Of a stretch of DNA of 60,831 bases, positions 15,269 through 22,071 are shown one piece after another. The notes beneath the pieces were generated by a model. That model did no database searches and was not told where the DNA came from. It saw only the letters and a list, made by a program, of their open reading frames with translations. The first letter of the stretch is position 1. Each line of letters starts with the position of its first letter. Origin of the DNA: a virus; IMG/VR virus record IMGVR_UViG_3300034198_016930, positions 1 to 60,831 of that record, one strand, 5' to 3'. The translations under genes were made by a program, and so were the position numbers.

Positions 15269-15579
15269 TTTTTATGTACCCATTCTTCTAAAGTCATGTG
15301 ATGCTTTGCAGCTTTTCTGCGTAAAGCATTTCTTTCACGGTGACTGAGACCGCCCCAGATACCGTGCTGCTCATCGTTACCTTCTGCATATAGGAGGCAC
15401 TGTAAGCGCACTGGACATTCTGCCTTACCATCTTTGCCAAAGCAAATCGCCTTGGCCTTATCGGCTATGTCTTTGTATTGGTCTTTGTCTCTTGGCGGAA
15501 ACCACAACTCGGTATCTTCGCCACGGCACTTAGCAGCGTAACGCCACTTTTCTAGGCCTTCGTCTTCGTACAAGTGCAC
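15265..15579 (-). CDS. WhiB-family Fe-S transcriptional regulator with an expanded cysteine loop
   Basis: A 104-aa protein with a GTG start. C18, C46, C55 and C61 are the predicted [4Fe-4S] ligands; GIWGGLSHRERNALRRK (73-89) is the WhiB G(I/V)WGG turn and basic DNA-contact region. Usual WhiB proteins have C-x2-C for the second and third ligands, but here eight residues separate C46 and C55. The C-x5-C spacing of the third and fourth is normal. It probably redirects the host sigma factor at promoters. It overlaps the flanking nuclease genes. Confidence 0.9.
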   Translation of the reverse strand: MHLYEDEGLEKWRYAAKCRGEDTELWFPPRDKDQYKDIADKAKAICFGKDGKAECPVRLQCLLYAEGNDEQHGIWGGLSHRERNALRRKAAKHHMTLEEWVHKK

Positions 15580-15893
15580 TCCTGGAGGTTTTGTCGCAGC
15601 TCCAGGAAGTCATCTTCGGTTAACATTACGTAATTCTCACCGTTAAGGTGAAAGCCGAGGACAGGCATTCGACTGTCAAGAATTGCTTCTGTGACAATCT
15701 TTTCTAGAACCGCAGCCTTAATGGATACGGACAGCTTTCCGGTGAACTTATGCTCAACGAGCAAATCGTCAGACCGTACATCGCCTTTGCGACTCCAAAA
15801 CGCTCCGCTTGCAGCTACACGCTGCCCGCCGATCGCTTTAGCTAATCGCTCCTCGTGCTTCCTTGACTCTTTTTGTCCTTTACTCTTCGTCAT
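15552..15893 (-). CDS. PD-(D/E)XK endonuclease, resolvase-like
   Basis: A 113-aa nuclease-type protein. HEERLAKAIGGQRVAASGAF supplies the first acidic residue; GDVRSDDLLVEHKFT carries D38, D42/43 and the E47-x-K49 pair. Length and motif order fit small archaeal/phage Holliday-junction resolvase-like enzymes (Hjc or VRR relatives). ATG 15893 lies inside the 3' end of recA; an in-frame TTG 12 nt earlier is an alternative. Likely works with RecA and the Cas4-like nuclease. Confidence 0.65.
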   Translation of the reverse strand: MTKSKGQKESRKHEERLAKAIGGQRVAASGAFWSRKGDVRSDDLLVEHKFTGKLSVSIKAAVLEKIVTEAILDSRMPVLGFHLNGENYVMLTEDDFLELRQNLQECTCTKTKA

Positions 15894-16947
15894 CTTCCGG
15901 CTCAACTAAAAATTTAGATCCGGCTTTAACTACTTCAAGAACATCCTTCTCCAAGGCATCTCTAAGGTCGGGTTCCTCTTTGATAGATATAAGCATAGCA
16001 TCTGCGCCTTGCCACTGCCTTCCTGCGTACCGGTAATAGGCACCAGCACGTACCACGACATCATTCAAGATACCTAGCGCCACAATTTCCTTGGCAAAAT
16101 CAAACTCACCAGCTGGAACTGTGCCACCATTAGCAAAATAAAAATCAATATGAGCTACCTGTGAAGGTGGGGCTGACTTATTTTTAATGGTCCTAACCTT
16201 AATGGTCTGACCAATACGTTGTTTATTACCGCTGGGGCCGATTTCGATCCAACCATCTCGGTTAATTTCTAAGCGAGTAAAAAAAGCATAGTCTTTGCCT
16301 TTTCCACCGGGGGTAGTTTTAGGGCTGCCATACATAACGCCAACTTTGTCACGCCATTGGTTAATCATAATTCCAATAAAAGGGCGTTCAAGCTCCGTAA
16401 GGGAGCGTTTAGAGGCCATACCAACCTTGCGGAAAAACTTATTAGTTAGGAGCGCTCCTCGTCCGACGGTGAACTCATCCATGTCTTTCTCATCTTCTGC
16501 GCTAGGAACCAAGGCAGGAAGACTATCGACAACAATGCAATCAACAGCTTTGCTTTCGACCATTTGAATAACTGACTCATACGCTTCCTCCATAATGTTG
16601 GTTGAAATTACATATAGGCGTGAGGTATCAACACCAAGTAGCTCTGCATAAGCCGGAACCCATTGCTCGGCTGCAACCCAAACAGTTGTAAATTCTGGAT
16701 CACGTTGCTGATTAGCTGCAATTGTCTTTAGTGCAATACAGGTCTTTCCATTACTAGCTTCCCCAACAATTTCATGCCATTGATTTGTTGGCCATCCTCC
16801 ACCCAATGCCACATCTAAAGATAGTGATCCGGTGGTGATCCGCCCAATAAGGTCATCACGAATATCTGAACCAAGTACAACTGTATTGGCTCCCATTTTT
16901 TTATTAAGTTGCATAATTAATTTATCAAGTACGACGTTTTTAGACAT
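15880..16947 (-). CDS. recA: RecA/UvsX-type recombinase
   Basis: A 355-aa strand-exchange ATPase. Walker A is GEASNGKT (62-69), Walker B is in the strand DCIVVDSLPAL, and MINQWRDKVGVMYG with PGGKGKDYAFFTRLEI form the L1/L2-like and core region of RecA. It lacks the long C-terminal acidic domain but ends in EPEDDEE. It drives recombination-dependent replication and repair. It sits in a cluster with three PD-(D/E)XK enzymes, a RuvC and DNA polymerase. Confidence 0.93.
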   Translation of the reverse strand: MSKNVVLDKLIMQLNKKMGANTVVLGSDIRDDLIGRITTGSLSLDVALGGGWPTNQWHEIVGEASNGKTCIALKTIAANQQRDPEFTTVWVAAEQWVPAYAELLGVDTSRLYVISTNIMEEAYESVIQMVESKAVDCIVVDSLPALVPSAEDEKDMDEFTVGRGALLTNKFFRKVGMASKRSLTELERPFIGIMINQWRDKVGVMYGSPKTTPGGKGKDYAFFTRLEINRDGWIEIGPSGNKQRIGQTIKVRTIKNKSAPPSQVAHIDFYFANGGTVPAGEFDFAKEIVALGILNDVVVRAGAYYRYAGRQWQGADAMLISIKEEPDLRDALEKDVLEVVKAGSKFLVEPEDDEE

Positions 16948-17383
16948 ATAAGGAGTTTACCAGTTCTACTCGTTTGCAATCTTTTACAGGTATTTCTACA
17001 AAAGTATCTTCGGGCATGTTTACCGTATCTTTTATGATACGTTCGCATTCAAGGTATGTAGCACCGCTAACAATAAACGCATGCTTTAGCTCTTCGTTTA
17101 TTACAACAAAGTATTGGTTAGTTGGTTCAGCAAATTTACGTTTACGTTCTGGGATATGTAAACCAGTCCAAGGAAAGTATCTAACCTTCCAACCGGTCTT
17201 TACTTCAACGTCATACTTATGCAAGCTGCCATCAGCGTGTGTAGCTAAAATATCTATCCCATATTTGTTGGGATTTTCTACAGCATCTACATACCCAGTA
17301 TCTTTTAGATATGCAATGAATTTGTTTTTTGCAATCGTGTCGTATTTATCATGCGATTTGGGATCAAACGGCTTTATGTCCAT
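16940..17383 (-). CDS. PD-(D/E)XK-type nuclease
   Basis: A 147-aa protein. YGIDILATH supplies D44 and, after a beta-turn, YDVEVKTGW supplies E60 and K62, the canonical PD...ExK core; the helix with NKFIAYLKDTGY precedes it. The size fits a single-domain endonuclease or resolvase. It overlaps recA by 8 nt and so should be co-translated with it. Possible roles are branched-DNA cleavage or host DNA degradation. Confidence 0.65.
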   Translation of the reverse strand: MDIKPFDPKSHDKYDTIAKNKFIAYLKDTGYVDAVENPNKYGIDILATHADGSLHKYDVEVKTGWKVRYFPWTGLHIPERKRKFAEPTNQYFVVINEELKHAFIVSGATYLECERIIKDTVNMPEDTFVEIPVKDCKRVELVNSLYV

Positions 17384-17400
17384 GCCGTGATCCTATCACG

Positions 17401-17784
17401 CTACAAATGACCGATAATAGTTGTTGGATTCCAACCTCCGGTTGGTACTTGTACAGCAGCTTGGGTAGGTCCTTGTGAAGGAACGCTAACTCCTCGGGCA
17501 CCGCTTCCTTGTTGAATCTTTGGATAACCGCAGTCGTAGCAACGCCATGCGTCAACACTTCCACGATCAGTTACCTGACTTCCAACTTTCATATAATTTC
17601 CACTACGGCATTCTGGGCAACGACCAGTATTGGCCATGCTGCCAAGATTGCGATCCATTTGAGGTGGCTGTGCTTGTGGCGCCATAGTCATGGGGCGTTG
17701 AGAAGGAGCTGTAGGCATGTTAGATGGTCGCTGTTGCTCTACTGGAGCTGCTCCAAGTTTTCCTGCAAACCAGTTAGAGGTCAT
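17401..17784 (-). CDS. zinc-ribbon protein with disordered flanks
   Basis: A 127-aa protein. The central zinc ribbon has CPEC, then about 22 residues, then CYDCG (about 56-85). The N-terminal 50 residues are Pro/Gln/Met-rich (APSQRPMTMAPQAQPPQMDR) and the C-terminus is Gly/Pro/Thr-rich. The layout suggests a linker-type adaptor that binds nucleic acid or another protein. It lies between polA-proximal genes and the nuclease/recA cluster. Confidence 0.65.
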   Translation of the reverse strand: MTSNWFAGKLGAAPVEQQRPSNMPTAPSQRPMTMAPQAQPPQMDRNLGSMANTGRCPECRSGNYMKVGSQVTDRGSVDAWRCYDCGYPKIQQGSGARGVSVPSQGPTQAAVQVPTGGWNPTTIIGHL

Positions 17785-18220
17785 GAGCTATTAATCCTCT
17801 CGTCGCCTTATTCTCAATAAGGTCTAATTCTAGCGCAGCAGCGAAAGCTGTGCGTAATGCTGAAAAACCAATGGCTTTATACACGGCTTCAACATGAGGT
17901 TGTTCGGTATTTAGTACTTCTTCTGGGATCATTCCGTCTTCTTTCATGGATTCAAACTGAAGACCAGAAATAGCCAATGCGTTAATTTCGGCAATTATCT
18001 CTAATAAAGCATAAAGCGATTCAATTTTATCTAAACGGCGATCGCTGTCATTTTCTTCCATACTTTCGCCTTCGGCGCTTGTAGGAAGCATCCCCATTAC
18101 GTGGGAAATTTTATTGGGATCATCAATTCCAGAATCATAAAAAAACCACCGAGCAAGCGTGGTGTAGTTGACGTCAACAATGGTGGTGTTGCGTTTGGGT
18201 TTCCAAAACTTCCATCTCAT
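17774..18220 (-). CDS. hypothetical helical protein downstream of polA
   Basis: A 148-aa unknown protein with a basic N-terminus (MRWKFWKPKRN) and then a helical, acidic body (DKIESLYALLEIIAEINALAI; FSALRTAFAAALELDLIE). ATG 18220 overlaps the polymerase stop (ATGA). Being coupled to polA suggests a replication-related role; no motif supports a specific one. Confidence 0.6.
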   Translation of the reverse strand: MRWKFWKPKRNTTIVDVNYTTLARWFFYDSGIDDPNKISHVMGMLPTSAEGESMEENDSDRRLDKIESLYALLEIIAEINALAISGLQFESMKEDGMIPEEVLNTEQPHVEAVYKAIGFSALRTAFAAALELDLIENKATRGLIAHDL

Positions 18221-20175
18221 TTAGCGTCTCCCCACTTCTCTACAATCTTTACATCGGCAATAAGAGGTACATCTAAAAGCTTTATATCTTCCATAGCTGC
18301 TCTAATTGCTTCTGCGGTCTCCTCGACCAAATGGTCGGGGGTTAGGGTCACAATTTCATCGTGAACCGTAAGAATAAGTTTAGCCCCTTTGGGGATCATC
18401 TTGTGTGCTCGAACCATGGCTAACTTAATAATGTCTGCAGCTGAACCCTGGATCTTTGTATTAAAAGCTTGACGCTCAGCTCCGGACCTTTCCATCTCAT
18501 CGTTAGAGTTCATTTCCGGTAAAAAGCGTTTGCGACCAAGGATGGTCTTAACAAACGGCACCGGTTTAAATTTATTACCGTCTTTTACGGTACCGGTTAA
18601 TACGTGCTGTTTGTACTTAAGAATTGATGGGAATTCTTTAGAAAAACGGTTTAACAAATCAACCGCTTCTTGTTTAGTACAACCAATTTGACGAGAAATC
18701 TTGTTTGGCCCTACTCCATATGACATGGCAAGTACAAGAACTTTACCTGTTGCTCGATCAACACCCATGGTGTCACCAATAGCTACGTAAAGGTCACGAC
18801 CGGTGTTGTAATACTCAAGGGCTAACGGGTCTTTTGAAAATGACGCAATAACTCTTGGTTCAATCTGTGAATAGTCGGCTACAACAAGCTTGTAGCCAGT
18901 GGGCGCTCTAAATAAATCTCGGATGGCTTTACCGTTTTCACTAGCTTTTGGATTCGGTATGTTTTGCAAATTTGGGTTTCTACTCGAGAACCGTCCGGTT
19001 TCAGCTCCGTGTTGAACAAAGTCACAATGGATTCTTCCGTTGATAAGAAGACTGTCTTTTTGCTCACGTTTAGATTTTCCTCCCGTCGTGCGTAATACCT
19101 CACCACCTAGGTAAGGAATGATATAGGTGCTTTGAAGTTTATTTAAATCGGCATAGGCAAGCAAAGCATCTACTAACTCATCTTCACCTCTATAAGACTC
19201 TAAAGCTTGAGCTGATACTGAATCTCCGCCCTTGGCTGTTGTGATCTTAGATTTAAGCCCACGACCGCCTTCGGATTTTTTGCCGTAAAGGATCCGTGCT
19301 TTATCAACATTTGAATTCATATTAAACTGTTGACCGGCAACCCTAAAAACTTGAGCTTTTGCAGCTTCTATTTCAACTTCAATCTTGTCATTAAGTACCT
19401 GTAACCCATCGGTGTCAATAGGTGCCCCAGTAAGTCTCATGTCACACAAAACATTAAGAACGTCCATCTCAAGTTTCATAACGCCTTCTACATCATTTTC
19501 TTTAAGCTTTTTATCTACAGCTTTCCAAAGCAACCATGTGTATTTGGCATCTAAGTATGCATATTTTGCAACATCTGAAAAAGGGTAGGCCTCAACCATA
19601 GCCCCAATGCCCTTGACCATCTCGTAACCAAATTCACGTTTTAAACAATCATCAAGACCAACTTTATTTTTATTTAAATTGCTATATACAAATGAACCAA
19701 CCATTGTGCAAAAGTAAGGGCCGGGTGGGTATTTTCCACCGTAGTACTTAGCTAAGGAAGTTAGATCAAACAAAATGTTGTGGCCGATCTTTAGCTTGTC
19801 GCTAAACATTAGTGGCTCAAGAGCTTTAAAAACTTCAGCTGGATATAACTGAACAGGTGGCTCTGAAAAAACTTTGGTGGCTTTTTTAATATCTCGTGAA
19901 TAATCGCTAGGGCGAGCTGTCAGCCCTTGTTCTACACGCTTCTCACCTTGTCCGGTAAGTGGGTAGTGGATCTCTAGTAAATCTCCATTTGGATGGCCCA
20001 TAGGAATAACATCACAACGACCGTGAGTAGCAAAACTAATCCAGAGTACTTCATTAATTGGAGTATCACCTCTACGATCTCCGACCGTTTCAACGTCGTA
20101 GCAAAACGCATCTTGTTCAAGGTAATACTTAACCATCTCTTTTAATTGGTCTTTTGTTAATACCGTGTTGTACAT
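18217..20175 (-). CDS. polA: DNA polymerase I (family A) with 3'-5' exonuclease domain
   Basis: A 652-aa replicative polymerase. The exonuclease domain has YDVETVGD (D27, E29), GHNILFDL (D137) and YAYLDAKY (Y205, D209), so it is a DEDDy proofreader. The polymerase palm has DYSQIEPRV (D434) and TVHDEIV (D606 region), with RQAFNTKIQGSAADII as the O-helix/fingers neighbourhood. There is no 5'-3' exonuclease domain, as in T7-type phages. ATG 20175 was chosen for AGGGGAT 2-3 nt upstream spacing; the longer frame is rejected. A leader hairpin precedes it. Confidence 0.95.
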   Translation of the reverse strand: MYNTVLTKDQLKEMVKYYLEQDAFCYDVETVGDRRGDTPINEVLWISFATHGRCDVIPMGHPNGDLLEIHYPLTGQGEKRVEQGLTARPSDYSRDIKKATKVFSEPPVQLYPAEVFKALEPLMFSDKLKIGHNILFDLTSLAKYYGGKYPPGPYFCTMVGSFVYSNLNKNKVGLDDCLKREFGYEMVKGIGAMVEAYPFSDVAKYAYLDAKYTWLLWKAVDKKLKENDVEGVMKLEMDVLNVLCDMRLTGAPIDTDGLQVLNDKIEVEIEAAKAQVFRVAGQQFNMNSNVDKARILYGKKSEGGRGLKSKITTAKGGDSVSAQALESYRGEDELVDALLAYADLNKLQSTYIIPYLGGEVLRTTGGKSKREQKDSLLINGRIHCDFVQHGAETGRFSSRNPNLQNIPNPKASENGKAIRDLFRAPTGYKLVVADYSQIEPRVIASFSKDPLALEYYNTGRDLYVAIGDTMGVDRATGKVLVLAMSYGVGPNKISRQIGCTKQEAVDLLNRFSKEFPSILKYKQHVLTGTVKDGNKFKPVPFVKTILGRKRFLPEMNSNDEMERSGAERQAFNTKIQGSAADIIKLAMVRAHKMIPKGAKLILTVHDEIVTLTPDHLVEETAEAIRAAMEDIKLLDVPLIADVKIVEKWGDAK

Positions 20176-20177
20176 AT

Positions 20178-20223
20178 ATCCCCTAAAGCCTAAGGACACC
20201 CGAGGGGATAAGTTCGGGTGTCC
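20178..20223 (-). promoter_or_regulatory. polA leader hairpin with loop complementary to the ribosome-binding site
   Basis: GGACACCCGA (20223-20214 on the minus strand) pairs with TCGGGTGTCC (20203-20194), giving a perfect 10-bp stem with a 10-nt loop. The loop edge ATCCCCT (20209-20203) is the exact complement of AGGGGAT (20184-20178), the polA Shine-Dalgarno region. There is no T run after the stem, so a translational control element or pseudoknot is more likely than a terminator. Confidence 0.55.
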
Positions 20224-20238
20224 CTAGACATCTGTTAG

Positions 20239-20958
20239 TTAAAGAAGTGACTCTGCAACTTCTACCAAGGTTTGGTAACTATCCTGACGGATTGCTTCAA
20301 TACCGTATGGTTGGAATTCAGCAAGTGCTGCTGAGATTTCGGCCTCTGTAATGCCGTAATCTTCTTGCAAATCACGACCCTTAACTGGAACTAAGTTATA
20401 CAGGGTTTGCTGCTTGACGCCGGTACGGTTGATTGACCAATAAACTGGGGTCATTGGCTTTCCGTCTTTGTCAAGCTTGCCATCACGGTTAAGTGGTCCC
20501 TGTGGCGATAGTTCTGCGTTATGTAGGGTTGTAAATAAACGAGGTGTTGCAATAAGCAACTGACGTGTGAACGGCTTTGATGTAAGGTTCACAATTGTGA
20601 ATGCACGCTTTGATTCTGGGCGATCACCAAGTGTGTGGCAAAGTGGGCAATTAGCGCCAAGGCATACATATGAACGGCGACCTTCGGTCTTACCGTTAAG
20701 GAAATGTTGCTTATAAGAAGCAAACGGTGTCTTACCTGGCACATCAATAAACTTGATTAGCTGATAGGACTCTGTGTGCCGAAACTCAGTAGGAAAATCA
20801 CTTACTGGAGTAACAAGCTGTGCTGCAGCATCCCAACCTGAAACGATTGCAGATGATGTAACTGATGAAGCTGCTACTGGGCGATCTTCTACCGAAAACG
20901 CTTCGGTTTCAATAATTGGTGCATACGTAGATGCATCCGGGGTGTTTTGAACTGCCAT
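20239..20958 (-). CDS. probable single-stranded DNA-binding protein
   Basis: A 239-aa protein. ATG 20958 is preceded by AAGGAGAA. After a disordered N-terminus (about 1-55) comes a beta-rich domain with a C-x5-C-x2-C motif (CLGANCPLC, about 118-126) and HTLGDRPESKRAFTIVNL, a pattern like the metal-binding OB-fold SSBs of phages (gp32-like). Its position directly upstream of polA and downstream of a MerR-like regulator supports a replication role. It lacks an obvious acidic tail. The family call is inferred. Confidence 0.5.
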   Translation of the reverse strand: MAVQNTPDASTYAPIIETEAFSVEDRPVAASSVTSSAIVSGWDAAAQLVTPVSDFPTEFRHTESYQLIKFIDVPGKTPFASYKQHFLNGKTEGRRSYVCLGANCPLCHTLGDRPESKRAFTIVNLTSKPFTRQLLIATPRLFTTLHNAELSPQGPLNRDGKLDKDGKPMTPVYWSINRTGVKQQTLYNLVPVKGRDLQEDYGITEAEISAALAEFQPYGIEAIRQDSYQTLVEVAESLL

Positions 20959-20974
20959 CTCATTCTCCTTGTTT

Positions 20975-21445
20975 TCATTTGGCATGTTTGGTATCCATTT
21001 CATCATCAAGAATCTCATTCCAGATCCTTGTGAGCTCTGTAGTGATCTTGCTGTTGTTAACCCAATCTATACGCTTAACGTGCAAAACGCCAAATCGAGT
21101 AAATACTTCTACAGCAGCTTCGATCATTTTTCTACTATATAACCGTTTGCCGTTATGTTCCTTACCGTTTTTGTTTACCGTTGCCGGTAATTGATAAGGA
21201 GATAAAGGCAAGTGGCCTTCCTTCATCCACAACCTTAACGTTATCAGTGGACGATTAATCGCCTCTGCTAATGCTCCAATCGTGAACATCTCTACTACTT
21301 TGCCACTAGGCAAAGTTATATTGCGAGGTTGAAACTCTGAACTTTCTCTAATAGCAGGTTCTTTTGGTTTCGGTTCGCTGCGTTTTTTTTTGCTACCTGG
21401 GTAAAAAACGTCTTCAAAAAGGTTTTCAACAAGATCATCTGTCAT
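20975..21445 (-). CDS. MerR/excisionase-like helix-turn-helix protein
   Basis: A 156-aa protein. After a charged ~45-residue N-terminal arm, FTIGALAEAINRPLITLRLWMKEGHLP (about 54-80) is a winged-helix/MerR-type HTH, followed by a wing with NGKRLYSRKMIEA. The C-terminus is helical. It may regulate the replication operon or act as a recombination directionality or accessory factor. It overlaps its upstream neighbour by 4 nt. Confidence 0.65.
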   Translation of the reverse strand: MTDDLVENLFEDVFYPGSKKKRSEPKPKEPAIRESSEFQPRNITLPSGKVVEMFTIGALAEAINRPLITLRLWMKEGHLPLSPYQLPATVNKNGKEHNGKRLYSRKMIEAAVEVFTRFGVLHVKRIDWVNNSKITTELTRIWNEILDDEMDTKHAK

Positions 21446-21846
21446 AGTAGGAAAGCGTACGTTACCTTTGTTGGGAACATGACAGTCATATCGTCATCAT
21501 TAAGTTGTCCCTGATAGTAAGCTGCAAAGATTTTATCTTCGTCGAGCTGAGGAACCATCTTGATGCATTCGTCTTTAATTCCTTTTTCAGATAACAACTT
21601 TTCTGTTGCATCCATATCAATGCTCTTTGATTCACGGCGTTGATGTTTAACGACAATATCGTCATCAAGTTCAAGGGTTAAGTGACCACGGCCATCCATC
21701 TCGCCGTTATCTTTTAGAACTGACTCTAAACGAGTACGAAGTTCTTTTTGTCGATCGCTAAGAAAAGCAATTTGCTTTTTAAGATCGATGTATTGTTTTG
21801 CTTCAGCTGTAAGTGTTGCTTTATCTAGAACTGCTTTATCTGACAT
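21442..21846 (-). CDS. hypothetical coiled-coil protein
   Basis: A 134-aa protein. Residues 12-45 form a heptad-like helix (AKQYIDLKKQIAFLSDRQKELRT region), followed by a small beta domain and a C-terminal strand. The family is unknown. Its ATG is preceded by GGGAG and by a palindrome at 21868-21884, suggesting regulation of this unit. Confidence 0.55.
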   Translation of the reverse strand: MSDKAVLDKATLTAEAKQYIDLKKQIAFLSDRQKELRTRLESVLKDNGEMDGRGHLTLELDDDIVVKHQRRESKSIDMDATEKLLSEKGIKDECIKMVPQLDEDKIFAAYYQGQLNDDDMTVMFPTKVTYAFLL

Positions 21847-21863
21847 GCTATCTCCCTGTTTAT

Positions 21864-21887
21864 GGGTGATAACTTGAAGTTATCCCC
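21864..21887. promoter_or_regulatory. palindromic operator-like sequence
   Basis: GATAACTT-G-AAGTTATC (21868-21884) is a perfect 8-bp inverted repeat around one base, extended by GGG/CCC on the outside. It lies 22 nt upstream of ATG 21846 and 29 nt after the stop of a ribbon-helix-helix gene, a common place for an autoregulatory operator. As RNA it would form a hairpin near the ribosome-binding site. Confidence 0.45.
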
Positions 21888-21912
21888 TCTGTTGGTAGAT
21901 AACCTACACCCG

Positions 21913-22062
21913 CTATTCCTGGGCTGTCAAGTAGGCTTCCAGGGCCTGGATTATGATGCTGGTCACAGTTACGTCGGCTAGGGCAGCCTTCTTCTGGACA
22001 GCCTGCCAGAGCTCGTCAGATACCCGGATCGTGCGGGTTGGAGTCTTGGGCGCATTAGGCAT
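21913..22062 (-). CDS. ribbon-helix-helix (Arc/MetJ-type) regulator
   Basis: A 49-aa ORF found between the helicase and the coiled-coil gene. TRTIRVSDELWQAVQKKAA forms the beta-strand and first helix and DVTVTSIIIQALEAYL the second helix of an RHH domain, about 40 residues in total, as in Arc-family dimers. It probably binds DNA as a dimer; a palindrome 29 nt downstream of its stop is an obvious candidate site. It starts 9 nt after the helicase stop. Confidence 0.75.
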   Translation of the reverse strand: MPNAPKTPTRTIRVSDELWQAVQKKAALADVTVTSIIIQALEAYLTAQE

Positions 22063-22071
22063 CCGTCAATT

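Noticed and set aside
20194-20223. Rho-independent terminator between the SSB-like gene and polA
   Set aside because: The stem is strong but is not followed by a U run in the transcribed direction, and its loop matches the polA ribosome-binding site, so control of translation seemed a better reading.
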